A stretch of DNA of 46,263 nucleotides from an uncultured Lachnospiraceae bacterium (GCA_947626915.1 CANQUA010000018.1:1-46263); one strand, 5' to 3'; positions 25,209 through 33,793 are shown, counted from the first letter of the stretch. The notes: a model not told the origin generated them from the sequence alone. A program made the numbers and translations.

Positions 25209-26594
25209 ATGATGAAATTGACAGGGTGTAAAAAGAAAACGGCAGCGGCGGCCGGGATGGTCCTGCTCGCGGCATCCCTGCTGCTGGGCGGCTGCCAGAC
25301 CAGGCATAAGCGCATTGAGATCGGGACCAGTTCCGCCGGTTCGACGGGCTCTGCAGCGCCGGGGGATGCGCTTTCCGCCGGGGGTTCTCCTGTGATCGGA
25401 AGTCCCCAGCAGGGAACGATCGACATTGACACAGCGTACCCGCAGGAGAAAGAGGATCCGGCCGGGACAGCGGGAGAGAGCGCTTCGGTCCCGGAGGAGA
25501 CCACGGCGCCGCAGGAGGAAAGCACGGCAGGAGGCGATCCGTCACCGGTTTTTGAGAATCGGGACGAGACGGTCTATGTGACGGCCAGCGTGCTGAATGT
25601 CCGCGCTTCTTACAGCACTTCCAGCCGGGTGATGGGCACGCTGAACCGCGGTGATTCCGTCCGGCGCGTGGCTTACAGCACGGAGTGGAGCCGGATCGTT
25701 TACGGCGACGGAGAATACTATGCCGCGACTGAGTATCTTTCTGCGGAGCAGCCGGAGACGCAGAGCAGTCCGGCGGCTGCGGAGGAAACCGCGGCCGCGG
25801 ATGAAAGCACGGCCGCGAATCAGTCCGCAGCCGGGACCTCGTCCGGCACGATCAGCCTCAATCCCGATTGGGAGTATGCGGATTTTTCGAAAGTCCATTC
25901 CGGTTCCGCCACACTTTACCGGTCCGAGGCGGCTGAACGCAAAGGGTTCACAGTCTGCGTCAACGCCGGTCACGGCACCAAAGGCGGCAGTTCCGAGCAG
26001 ACCCTGAGCCATCCCGACGGTTCGCCGAAAGTAACGGGAGGCACCAACGCCGCGGGGGCCGTCTATTCTTCGGCGATCTCCACGGGCATGACCTTTTCCG
26101 ACGGCACGGCCGAGGCGGAGGTCACGCTGGCGCTGGCCCTGAAACTGAAAACGAAACTCCTGGCGGCCGGTTATGACGTGCTGATGATCCGGGAAAGCAG
26201 CGACGTCCAGCTGGACAATATCGCCCGCACCGTGATCGCCAATCAGAATGCGGACTGCCATATCGCGCTCCACTGGGACTCCTCGACCCGGGACAAAGGG
26301 GCGTTCTATATGACCTCTCCGGACGCGGGCGGCTACCGCGACATGGAGCCGGTGAAGTCCCACTGGCAGCAGCACCATGCCCTGGGCGAAAGTCTGATCG
26401 CGGGCCTGAAGAACGCCGGCGTGAAGATCTTCTCCGACGGAACCATGGACATGGATCTGACCCAGACCTCCTATTCCACGATACCGTCCGTGGATATCGA
26501 ACTGGGCGATAAAGTTTCGGACCATTCGGACAGCGCGCTGGATACGCTGGCGGCGGGGCTTCTGGACGGGATCAACACGTTCTTCGGGCAGTAA
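25209..26594 (+). CDS. SH3b-domain N-acetylmuramoyl-L-alanine amidase lipoprotein
   Basis: The product of about 461 residues is exported and lipid-anchored (lipobox LLGGC, Cys29 from this start). A Ser/Glu/Ala-rich spacer leads to a bacterial SH3 domain (VYVTASVLNVRASYSTSSRV, YAATEYLS), a second Ala-rich linker and a C-terminal Amidase_3 domain. The zinc-site pattern is seen: CVNAGHGTKGG (His), AEAEVTLALALKL (Glu), HIALHWDSS (His) and SVDIELGD (catalytic Glu). It cleaves the bond between MurNAc and the stem peptide during wall remodelling or cell separation. An earlier ATG at 25188 in the same frame has no ribosome site; GAGGAAAGA favours 25209 or 25212. Its stop is 40 bp before the next gene, suggesting an operon. 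Confidence 0.9.
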   Translation: MMKLTGCKKKTAAAAGMVLLAASLLLGGCQTRHKRIEIGTSSAGSTGSAAPGDALSAGGSPVIGSPQQGTIDIDTAYPQEKEDPAGTAGESASVPEETTAPQEESTAGGDPSPVFENRDETVYVTASVLNVRASYSTSSRVMGTLNRGDSVRRVAYSTEWSRIVYGDGEYYAATEYLSAEQPETQSSPAAAEETAAADESTAANQSAAGTSSGTISLNPDWEYADFSKVHSGSATLYRSEAAERKGFTVCVNAGHGTKGGSSEQTLSHPDGSPKVTGGTNAAGAVYSSAISTGMTFSDGTAEAEVTLALALKLKTKLLAAGYDVLMIRESSDVQLDNIARTVIANQNADCHIALHWDSSTRDKGAFYMTSPDAGGYRDMEPVKSHWQQHHALGESLIAGLKNAGVKIFSDGTMDMDLTQTSYSTIPSVDIELGDKVSDHSDSALDTLAAGLLDGINTFFGQ

Positions 26595-26634
26595 AATGGG
26601 AACGCGGCGCGGGCCGGGAAAAGAGGAAAAAGAC

Positions 26635-27222
26635 ATGAAGATCTATTTGCTGCGCCATGGAGAAACCGACTGGAACCGGGAGGGCCGGGCGCAGGGACGG
26701 CAGGATATCCCGATGAATGAAAACGGGCTCGCCCAGGTCCGGCGGACGGCGGAGGAATTTCGCAGCCGGAACGTACCGGTCCAGGCGATTCTTTCCAGTC
26801 CCCTGCTCCGGGCCCGGACCGCCGCGGAGATTGTCGCGGAGGCCATCGGATATCCGGCGGAACATATCGTGATATGGCCGGAACTGACCGAGCGCAGTTT
26901 CGGGGAGGCTGAGGGATCCACGCCGCAGCAGAGGCAGGAGAAATATCCCGACGGACAGTATCCGGGCATGGAATCCGCGCAGGCCCTGTGCAGCCGCGCC
27001 GCGGGCGTCTTAAAACGCTGCCTGGAGGAGTATAAGGGGCAGACGGTCCTGCTGGCGGCCCACGGGATGATCCTGAAAGCCGTGATGGCGGAGGCCGTCG
27101 GGGCGGATTTCGAAGGCGGTTCCGTTCCCATCGTGGGCCCCGCATCCCTAAACCTCCTGGAGTACACAGACGGGCGGTTTCGCCTGGAGGTTTCAGATAC
27201 ACGGGATCCGTGGTTTCGCTGA
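26635..27222 (+). CDS. Histidine phosphatase / phosphoglycerate-mutase-like protein
   Basis: The 195-residue product has the LLRHGETDWN signature (His8), SSPLLRARTAAEI (Arg59), PELTERSFGEAEG (acid residues 83/86) and the second catalytic histidine in LLAAHGMIL (His143). This is the compact branch of the histidine phosphatase superfamily, which includes cobalamin-pathway and broad phosphatases; the substrate cannot be read from the sequence. Cytosolic. ATG 26635 lies after AAGAGGAAAAAG and matches the family start. Confidence 0.92.
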   Translation: MKIYLLRHGETDWNREGRAQGRQDIPMNENGLAQVRRTAEEFRSRNVPVQAILSSPLLRARTAAEIVAEAIGYPAEHIVIWPELTERSFGEAEGSTPQQRQEKYPDGQYPGMESAQALCSRAAGVLKRCLEEYKGQTVLLAAHGMILKAVMAEAVGADFEGGSVPIVGPASLNLLEYTDGRFRLEVSDTRDPWFR

Positions 27223-27250
27223 ATCCATGAGAATGCCGGATCCAGAACAT

Positions 27251-27300
27251 AACGGCGGCCGCGTGCGAAAATATGCGCGAACCGCCGTTTCTTTTTCTTT
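27251..27300 (+). terminator. Intrinsic terminator after the phosphatase gene
   Basis: AACGGCGG (27251-27258) pairs with CCGCCGTT (27282-27289), with additional inner pairing (GCG/CGC), followed by TCTTTTTCTTT. Confidence 0.88.
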
Positions 27301-27326
27301 ACATGAGAATCATGGCATGGTAAAAT
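27298..27326 (+). promoter_or_regulatory. Promoter candidate for malic enzyme
   Basis: TTTACA (27298-27303), 17 bp, TAAAAT (27321-27326). It begins in the T-run of the preceding terminator. Confidence 0.55.
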
Positions 27327-27437
27327 ACAGTATTGCGGCATGGAGTCCGGCAGGCGGAGCGGCTGCATTTTCGGGCAGGCGGGACTTGGTTTTCCGGCCT
27401 GTCCGGATTACATAGGAATATGAGGAGAAACATAGCC

Positions 27438-28613
27438 ATGAATTATTATGAAGAAGCGCTGAAACTGCACAGCGAGCATAAGGGAAAGATCGAAGTCGTC
27501 AGCAAGGTGCGTCTGGAGACCCGGGACGATCTGAGCACCGCCTATACCCCCGGCGTGGCCGAGCCCTGCAGGGAGATCGCGAAAGACAAAAAGAATGTGT
27601 TCAAATATACGGCCAAAAGCAATCTGGTAGGAGTCGTGAGCGACGGCACCGCGGTTCTGGGACTGGGCAGCATCGGCGCGGAGGCGGCGATCCCGGTCAT
27701 GGAGGGCAAGGCGGTCCTGTTTAAAACCTTCGGCAATGTGGACGCGTTCCCAATCTGTCTGGACACCCAGGATACCGAGGAGATCATCCGGGCGGTCAAA
27801 CAAATCGCCCCGGTTTTCGGCGGCATCAATCTGGAAGACATCGCCTCGCCCAAATGTTTTGAGATCGAGCGCAGGCTGGAGGAAGAACTGGACATCCCGG
27901 TATTTCACGACGACCAGCACGGCACGGCCATCGTGGTGACGGCGGCGCTTCTGAACGCGCTGAAAGTCGTGGGCAAGGAGATCGGGGAGATCCATGTAGT
28001 GCTCAATGGCCCCGGTTCCGCGGGCACCGCCATCATCCGGATGCTGCTGACTGCCGGCGTGAAACATATCATCGCCTGCGACGAGAACGGGATCCTGTAT
28101 AAGGACCGGGGCGTCGGTATCCGGGATCACAAAAAAATGCTCTGCGAGATCACGAACCTGGAGGACCGCCGCGGCGGGCTGGCCGAGGCCCTGCAGGGGG
28201 CGGACGTGTTTATCGGCGTGTCCGTCGGAGGCGCGTTAAAGCCGGAGATGATCGCCGCGATGAATCCGGATCCGATCGTCTTTGCCATGGCCAATCCGAC
28301 GCCGGAGATCATGTATGACGAGGCCATGGCCGCCGGTGTGAAAGTCATGGGCACGGGGCGTTCCGATTTCCCGAACCAGATCAATAATGTGCTGGCGTTC
28401 CCGGGGATCTTCCGCGGCGCGCTGGACGCGGGGGCCAGGGACATCAACTATGCGATGAAACTGGCGGCCGCGCAGGCAATCGCCGAACTGGTGGAGCCGG
28501 AAAAACTCTGCGCGGAATACATCATCCCGTCAGCCCTGGATCCGAGGGTGGCGCCCCATGTGGCCGAGAAAGTGGGAGAGGCCGCCCGCAGCTCCGGCGC
28601 TGTGCGCAAATAG
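27438..28613 (+). CDS. Malic enzyme (short bacterial form)
   Basis: The 391-residue enzyme oxidatively decarboxylates malate to pyruvate with NAD(P). It shows LSTAYTPGVAEPC (catalytic Tyr36), VVSDGTAVLGLGSIG, GKAVLFKTFGNVDAFPICL, the metal-binding FHDDQHGTAIV, the Rossmann segment VVLNGPGSAGTAI and the final ALDPRVAPHVAEKV. The length matches the single-domain clostridial forms, without the phosphotransacetylase-like extension of MaeB. ATG 27438 follows TGAGGAG; longer in-frame starts lack support. Cofactor choice cannot be decided by eye. Confidence 0.95.
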   Translation: MNYYEEALKLHSEHKGKIEVVSKVRLETRDDLSTAYTPGVAEPCREIAKDKKNVFKYTAKSNLVGVVSDGTAVLGLGSIGAEAAIPVMEGKAVLFKTFGNVDAFPICLDTQDTEEIIRAVKQIAPVFGGINLEDIASPKCFEIERRLEEELDIPVFHDDQHGTAIVVTAALLNALKVVGKEIGEIHVVLNGPGSAGTAIIRMLLTAGVKHIIACDENGILYKDRGVGIRDHKKMLCEITNLEDRRGGLAEALQGADVFIGVSVGGALKPEMIAAMNPDPIVFAMANPTPEIMYDEAMAAGVKVMGTGRSDFPNQINNVLAFPGIFRGALDAGARDINYAMKLAAAQAIAELVEPEKLCAEYIIPSALDPRVAPHVAEKVGEAARSSGAVRK

Positions 28614-28654
28614 ACCAGCCGGGAACCGAAAATGGCCGATTGTGCGGCCGCCGA

Positions 28655-28683
28655 TTGATTTCCGAATTTTTCTATGCTAGAAT
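28655..28683 (+). promoter_or_regulatory. Promoter candidate for the hybrid kinase operon
   Basis: TTGATT (28655-28660), 17 bp, TAGAAT (28678-28683), 64 bp before the start. Confidence 0.55.
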
Positions 28684-28746
28684 AACGATGGAGGGGGCCG
28701 TCTGCAAGAAAAAAATTTCTGACAATTAAGGAGCAGGGAGACTCTG

Positions 28747-31686
28747 ATGAAAAAATGGTTTGGAAAGCTATTACCGGCTTTTTTGATGGGGATTGTAGGC
28801 GTAACCGCCATTTTGATTGGGAACGTTTATTTTGATTTTATTTCCCGGCAGATTTATGAAGACAGTACGGCCCATCTGGGAGAGATTTACGGACAGGTAA
28901 ACCGGTCGTTCGGCGCTTTTGTGGAGAGAAACTGGGGACTTCTGGAGAGCTGGAGCGATTCGATTGCTCTTTTGGAGGATGCCGGAAGCGGCGCAGTTTC
29001 CGATTTTATCAGGAAAGAACAGGATTATTGGGGATTTACCGAGTTTTATTTTCTCTCCGCCGACGAATCCAGCATGACGCCGGATGGGGAGAAAGACGGT
29101 ATCCTTCTGGAAAACGACTGGGACAGTCTGATGCAGCGGAAGGAACCGGTCATGGCGGGGGAGCAGCTGTCAGACGGTCTGGAAGTGACGGTTTTCGCCG
29201 TCCCGGTGGAACACGGGGAATATGACGGTTTCGGTTTCGACGCCTTCGCCGTCAGCTATACGAACGCGGACATGGCCAGTTCCCTGAATGTGAACGCGTT
29301 TTCCGGCAAGGCCAAATGCTTTGTGATCCGCGATGACGGCAGCGTGCTGCTCTCCACGCAGACCGGGGGCAATGTGTTCGGCAACTATCTGGTGTACCTG
29401 CGCGCCGCTTCCGATCTAAGCGAAGAGGAGCTGGCGCGTATCCGGAACGACTGGGCGGACGGAATCTCCGGGATCACGCAGTGCAAAATCGGGGACGTCA
29501 GCCATTGTATCCTTTATCAGCCGATCGGCTATCAGGATTATATTTTGCTGAGCGCGGTGCCGCAGAATGTGGTCAGCGCCGGCTTCCTGACGGTTCAGAA
29601 GACGACGGTGAATATGCTGGCGGCGATTTTTCTGCTGATCGCCGCCGCCATGGTCATGGTCTTCTTTCTGCGCAGTCATAATCAGTCGCAGAAAAACAGG
29701 ATGGAGCTCCAGTACCGGGAGCAGATGTTCGACGTGCTCTCCAACAGCGTCGACGATATCTTTATCATGCTGGATGAAAAGGATCAGACCGTGGATTACA
29801 TCAGCCCGAATATCGAGCGGCTTCTGGGGATTCCGGCGGAAGAGGCGCGGAAGAACATCCGCGTCATGGAAAAATGTGCGGTCGACTGCAACGTGGTGAT
29901 TCCCAGGGACGAGCTGGCCGCGATCCCGCTTCACGGCAGCCGCGGCTGGGAATGCCAGTATATGCACCAGAGCACCGGCGAGCGGCGCTTCTACCGGATG
30001 ACGTTCTATCATATGAGCATTCAGGACGTCCGAAAATTTATCGTCGTTCTTTCCGACCGGACGCAGGAACAGCAGATGAACCAGAAACTGCAGGAAGCGC
30101 TGACGGCGGCCAGGAGCGCCAACGAGGCCAAGAGTAATTTCCTTTCCAATATGTCCCACGATATCCGCACGCCGATGAACGCGATCGTCGGTTTTTCCGT
30201 GCTCCTGGAGAAAGATGCAGACCGTGCCGACAAGGTGCGTGAATATACCCGCAAGATCATGGCGTCCAGCCATCATCTGCTGAGCCTGATCAACGATGTG
30301 CTGGATATGAGCAAGATCGAGAGCGGCAAGACCTCTCTGAATGTGGACCGGTTCAGTCTGCCGGAGCTTCTGGAGGGGCTGAGCATTATCCTGACGCCGC
30401 AGGCCAGGGCGAAAAAGCAAAGTTTCGAGATCCATGTGCAGGGAGCGCCGCCGGAACAGCTGATCGGCGACAAACTGCGGCTGAACCAGATCCTGATCAA
30501 TCTTCTCTCCAACGCGGTCAAATATACGCCGGACGGGGGCCGGATTGAGTTTACGCTGAGCGAGCTTCCGCAGCCCGCGCACCAGTATGTAAAGCTGCGT
30601 TTTTCCGTGCGGGACAACGGGATCGGTATGAGCGAGGAATTCCAGAAGCATGTGTTCGCTCCGTTCAGCCGGGAGATCAGTTCTGTTACCAATAAAATTC
30701 AGGGGACCGGCCTGGGCATGGCGATTACGAAAAACCTGGTGGATCTGATGGGCGGTATCATTCAGGTAGAGAGCCGGCCGGGACAGGGCAGCACGTTTAC
30801 AGTGGAATTATCCTTTGCACTGCCGGAACAGGAGGAAACGGCGTCCTGGTTCCGCCAGAAGGTCACCCGCGTTCTGGCCGCCGACGATGAGGAAGAGATC
30901 TGCCAGGATATCAAGGAAATGATGCGGGATACCGGCGTGGAGGTTTCCTGCGTGACCGATGGCGCCGCCGCGGTGGAGGCCGCCGTGGAGGCGCACCGAG
31001 ACGGCAGGGATTTCCATGTGATCCTTTTGGACTGGAAAATGCCCGGGATGGACGGCGTGGAAGCCGCCCGCAGGATCCGTGAGCAGGTAAAGACGGACGT
31101 GCCGATTCTGGTTCTGACATCCTATGACTGGAGCGATATTGAGATGGAGGCGCGTCAGGCGGGCATCGACGCATTTATGCCGAAGCCGTTTTTCCCGTCA
31201 ACCTTCTGGCAGACCATCGAACCGCTGTTTTCCGGTCTGTCCGCTCAGGAGGATCACAGTGAAGCGGCGGAGGTAGGCACGATGTCCGGCCGGCTGTTCC
31301 TGGTGGCGGAGGACAACGAGCTGAATGCGGAGATTCTGACGGAAATGCTGGGGCTGGAGGGGGCCAGCTGCGAACTGGCGGTGAACGGAAAAGAGGCCGT
31401 GGAGATGTTTGAGCGGTCGGAGCCCGGCCATTATGATATGATTCTGATGGATGTGCAGATGCCTGTGATGAACGGCTATGAGGCTACCAGGCAGATCCGT
31501 GCTTCCGCTCATCCGGAAGCGAAAACGATTCCGATCGCGGCCATGACGGCCAATACCTTTGCGGAGGATGTGCGCGATGCGATGGCCGCCGGGATGGACG
31601 GTCATCTGGCCAAGCCGATCAATATGGATGCGGTGAGAGAATTAGTCGGACGGCTTTTGAGCCGCGGCAGAGAGCCGGCAGAGTGA
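28747..31686 (+). CDS. Hybrid sensor histidine kinase with two receiver domains
   Basis: The 979-residue membrane kinase has a first span at about 9-30, an extracytoplasmic sensor of about 250 residues with a Cache-like pattern (FVIRDDGSVLLSTQTGG), a second span at 288-308, a PAS domain (about 325-440; VDYISPNIERLLGIPAEEA), the phosphoacceptor His471 in SNMSHDIRTPMNA, an ATPase domain (N-box LINLLSNAVKYT; VRDNGIGMS; GTGLGMAI), and two receivers with phospho-acceptors Asp762 (ILLDWKMPGMDG) and Asp902 (ILMDVQMPVMNG). No histidine phosphotransfer domain follows, so phosphate must pass to a separate protein or the receivers act within the kinase. A solute-binding lipoprotein gene begins 26 bp after the stop and may provide the ligand signal. 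Confidence 0.95.
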   Translation: MKKWFGKLLPAFLMGIVGVTAILIGNVYFDFISRQIYEDSTAHLGEIYGQVNRSFGAFVERNWGLLESWSDSIALLEDAGSGAVSDFIRKEQDYWGFTEFYFLSADESSMTPDGEKDGILLENDWDSLMQRKEPVMAGEQLSDGLEVTVFAVPVEHGEYDGFGFDAFAVSYTNADMASSLNVNAFSGKAKCFVIRDDGSVLLSTQTGGNVFGNYLVYLRAASDLSEEELARIRNDWADGISGITQCKIGDVSHCILYQPIGYQDYILLSAVPQNVVSAGFLTVQKTTVNMLAAIFLLIAAAMVMVFFLRSHNQSQKNRMELQYREQMFDVLSNSVDDIFIMLDEKDQTVDYISPNIERLLGIPAEEARKNIRVMEKCAVDCNVVIPRDELAAIPLHGSRGWECQYMHQSTGERRFYRMTFYHMSIQDVRKFIVVLSDRTQEQQMNQKLQEALTAARSANEAKSNFLSNMSHDIRTPMNAIVGFSVLLEKDADRADKVREYTRKIMASSHHLLSLINDVLDMSKIESGKTSLNVDRFSLPELLEGLSIILTPQARAKKQSFEIHVQGAPPEQLIGDKLRLNQILINLLSNAVKYTPDGGRIEFTLSELPQPAHQYVKLRFSVRDNGIGMSEEFQKHVFAPFSREISSVTNKIQGTGLGMAITKNLVDLMGGIIQVESRPGQGSTFTVELSFALPEQEETASWFRQKVTRVLAADDEEEICQDIKEMMRDTGVEVSCVTDGAAAVEAAVEAHRDGRDFHVILLDWKMPGMDGVEAARRIREQVKTDVPILVLTSYDWSDIEMEARQAGIDAFMPKPFFPSTFWQTIEPLFSGLSAQEDHSEAAEVGTMSGRLFLVAEDNELNAEILTEMLGLEGASCELAVNGKEAVEMFERSEPGHYDMILMDVQMPVMNGYEATRQIRASAHPEAKTIPIAAMTANTFAEDVRDAMAAGMDGHLAKPINMDAVRELVGRLLSRGREPAE

Positions 31687-31712
31687 TTACAGACAAGAGG
31701 AGGTGGCGGCCT

Positions 31713-32990
31713 GTGAGAAGGACCTGTTTGGCGGCGTTACTGGCAGCCGCGGCGGTTTGCCTGCTTTCCTGCAAAGGACCGGGAGGTTCCGGGAATCCGG
31801 AGCAGGTTACCCTGACCGTTATGGGCAGGAAAAGCGACATGGAAAAAAGTTATATGACCAGCATTTTTAAGCAGTATGAGGAATCTACCGGCAATCGACT
31901 GGATATCATTTCCTATGAGGATTCCCAGTTTGAAACGGATGCCGCCAGGGCATTTTCAGAGGGGAAAATCCCGGATGTGTTCATGCACTTTAACAATGCG
32001 GATCTGAAACGTTTCGATGTTCCCAGGTATTTTTGCTATCTGAATGAGGAAAGCTGGGCCGACGATCTGACGGACAGTTCCCGCGCATACTGCGAGGACG
32101 GAGAAGGGAATCTGATCGGCCTGCCGTTTTGGGAAAGTTCCGTTTCGGGCTGCTATTATAATAAGACGATCCTGGACAGCCTGGGCCTGAAGCCCGCCGC
32201 CACGCAGGCGGAATTTGACATGCTGTGCCAGGCGCTTGCGGATATCGGTTATACGCCGGTCTGCTGGCCTGCGAACGGCTGTACCTGGATGTTCCAGTTT
32301 GGCCTGGACCCCGTTTTTGCGGACGATCCGGAACTTCTGGAGCGGCTGAACCGGAATGAGATCACTTATGCGGAGATTCCTGCCGTGGAGGCCATGGCGC
32401 AATGGGTGGCGGATGCCGCCGCCAAAGGCTGGTTCGGTTCCGATTATTTAAAAACCGGCTGGGACGATATCAGTTCTGTCATGAGTTCCGGCGAGGCCGT
32501 GATGATTTTTATCTGGGACACCTGGTTTTATACGGATTTTCAACAGGGCGGCGAATATACGGTCGATGATTTTGCCGTGATGCCGGTATTCATGAATACA
32601 GTCGACGGCGGTACCTATGAGGGCGGCAACCTGAACATGATGATGCTTTATAAAGACAGCAGGAATCTGGAAACGGCGCGCGGGTTTCTGAATTTCTGCG
32701 CCACCGCAGAGAATTACAATGTGGCGTTTGACGGGATCTCCACGGTCAGCTGCTTCAAAGGGCAGACGACCAACATTCAGTCCCAGATGGTCACGAACGC
32801 CCGCGCTTCCATTTCGTCCAGGGAGCGTGTTTCCACCGCAGCCTCCAAGATCATAGGCTACAGCGCCGACGACGTGGCCGCCGCATTTGACAGTTTGCTG
32901 CGCCAAAAGACCGATGCCGCCGGGTGCGTAAAGCTGATGGACGAATACCGCATCAAAGAAGCGGAGGAACAGGGGATCGACGGGTTTTAG
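31713..32990 (+). CDS. Extracellular solute-binding lipoprotein (family 1), no permease nearby
   Basis: The 425-residue product is a lipoprotein (signal RRTCLAALLAAAAV, lipobox LLSC) of the sugar-binding family 1: VTLTVMGRKSDMEKSYM, FKQYEESTGNRLDII, KIPDVFMHFNNADLKRF, GLPFWESSVSGCYYNKTILD, SSGEAVMIFIWDTWF. I start it at GTG 31713 because AGGAGG lies 9 nt upstream and the signal peptide begins there; an in-frame GTG at 31683 overlaps the kinase stop. It captures a small solute, probably a carbohydrate, outside the cell. No transporter permease or ATPase is encoded beside it. It sits directly behind the hybrid kinase, so a role as the kinase's ligand-binding partner is plausible (inference). 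Confidence 0.9.
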   Translation: MRRTCLAALLAAAAVCLLSCKGPGGSGNPEQVTLTVMGRKSDMEKSYMTSIFKQYEESTGNRLDIISYEDSQFETDAARAFSEGKIPDVFMHFNNADLKRFDVPRYFCYLNEESWADDLTDSSRAYCEDGEGNLIGLPFWESSVSGCYYNKTILDSLGLKPAATQAEFDMLCQALADIGYTPVCWPANGCTWMFQFGLDPVFADDPELLERLNRNEITYAEIPAVEAMAQWVADAAAKGWFGSDYLKTGWDDISSVMSSGEAVMIFIWDTWFYTDFQQGGEYTVDDFAVMPVFMNTVDGGTYEGGNLNMMMLYKDSRNLETARGFLNFCATAENYNVAFDGISTVSCFKGQTTNIQSQMVTNARASISSRERVSTAASKIIGYSADDVAAAFDSLLRQKTDAAGCVKLMDEYRIKEAEEQGIDGF

Positions 32991-33050
32991 GCGGAATGGG
33001 CCGGCAGAGGTGTTCCTTTATATAAAATCAAACAGGCGAGTCCGTACAGT

Positions 33051-33086
33051 AAAAGGGTGCCGTTTTTTGGCATCCTTTTCTTTTTA
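33051..33086. terminator. Bidirectional terminator
   Basis: AAAAGGGTGCC (33051-33061) pairs with GGCATCCTTTT (33069-33079; one G-U), followed by CTTTTT rightward. Leftward, the stem ends in a CCCTTTT run, so it can also stop transcription coming from the promoter at 33485-33513. Confidence 0.88.
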
Positions 33087-33246
33087 CGTGCCCTTTCCAA
33101 GCAGAAGTGTGTTTGCGTATTCATGCGCTGTCCTGTGGGGATGAACTAAACATTACCGGTTCCGTAGTCTATTGATCGATAAGATACAAGGATCATGCCG
33201 CTATAAGAGAAACAGACTGAACGGAATTTAGAAGGAAAGACAGCGT

Positions 33247-33429
33247 ATGTCAGAAAACGTGCGTGAAATATTGTTCCGGGTTTATCAGCCGATCAATAGT
33301 AAGTCACATGAACCGGCGGCGCCGGGCAAACTGCATGGAGGGCTGAAAATATGCAGCCGCTCATTTTTTTATTCTAAAATAGCCAGAAAAAATTTTTGCG
33401 GTTTGTTTTCCAAAGCAAAACTGTCGTAG
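33247..33429 (+). CDS. Doubtful 60-residue ORF left of the inverted repeat
   Basis: An AAGGAAAG site precedes the ATG at a slightly long distance, and the stop codon (TAG) lies inside the left 27-bp inverted repeat. The peptide (starting MSENVREILFRVYQPI) resembles nothing I know. No convincing rightward promoter was seen. It may be a remnant or not a gene. Confidence 0.2.
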   Translation: MSENVREILFRVYQPINSKSHEPAAPGKLHGGLKICSRSFFYSKIARKNFCGLFSKAKLS

Positions 33430-33448
33430 AGTAACATACTCTACGACA
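33422..33448. repeat. Inverted repeat IR-L of the putative invertible promoter
   Basis: A 27-bp palindrome: TGTCGTAGAGTA, spacer ACA, TACTCTACGACA, with perfect 12-bp arms. Its reverse complement matches 33767-33793 at 24 of 27 positions, including the spacer (ACA here, TGT there). No T-run follows, so it is not a terminator. Confidence 0.9.
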
Positions 33449-33484
33449 CCCTCCTGAACCTGTAATTCGCGTTTATCAAAGAGG

Positions 33485-33513
33485 ATTTTACAAAAAAACT
33501 CGTCGTTTGTCAA
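33485..33513 (-). promoter_or_regulatory. Near-consensus promoter, now pointing away from the polysaccharide locus
   Basis: On the minus strand, a perfect TTGACA (33513-33508), 17 bp, and TAAAAT (33490-33485). The predicted transcript runs left through IR-L and meets only the terminator at 33051-33086; no recognisable gene lies in its path. Confidence 0.8.
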
Positions 33514-33516
33514 TAC

Positions 33517-33541
33517 GTTTACCTGAAATGAGAACGTAAAC
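33517..33541. promoter_or_regulatory. Dyad just upstream of the promoter's -35 box
   Basis: GTTTAC (33517-33522) and GTAAAC (33536-33541) are 13 bp apart and end 3 bp from the -35 box, the usual place for an activator. The arms are only 6 bp, so chance is possible. Confidence 0.4.
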
Positions 33542-33766
33542 TTCTGGAAACCCGGTGAAAATCCGGCATTTCAGAAGGGAAATTACCGGCCGTACCGGTA
33601 AAAATCGCTCTTAAGCCGTCAGAATCGCCGTCAGAACCTTCTTCTTTTTCCTCTTCAAAAATGTATTCCAAAAAGAAAACTCAGCGGAGCCTGCCGATTC
33701 TATCCGCCGTCAAACGGTACCGTCGGACGCCTGTTTTTCCAGAAAAACAGCGGAAAAAACAGCGTC

Positions 33767-33793
33767 TGTCGTAGAGTATGTTACTCCACGGCG
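33767..33793. repeat. Inverted repeat IR-R of the putative invertible promoter
   Basis: TGTCGTAGAGTATGTTACTC is identical to the reverse complement of IR-L; the last seven bases (CACGGCG) differ at three positions. In the ON orientation this hairpin would lie about 30 nt into the transcript. Confidence 0.9.

Larger units (their letters stand above)
33449..33766. other. Putative invertible segment
   Basis: This is the 318 bp between the two inverted repeats. It has no gene on either strand. It contains the leftward promoter at 33485-33513, a dyad at 33517-33541, a hairpin TTACCGG/CCGGTAA at 33583-33601 and a palindrome CTGTTTTT/AAAAACAG at 33731-33750. Inversion would put the promoter's -10 box at about 33725-33730, facing the polysaccharide locus. 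Confidence 0.65.

Noticed and set aside
33422-33448. Reading the 27-bp palindrome as a transcription terminator
   Set aside because: Neither side has a T-run, and the inverted second copy around a promoter is better explained by inversion.
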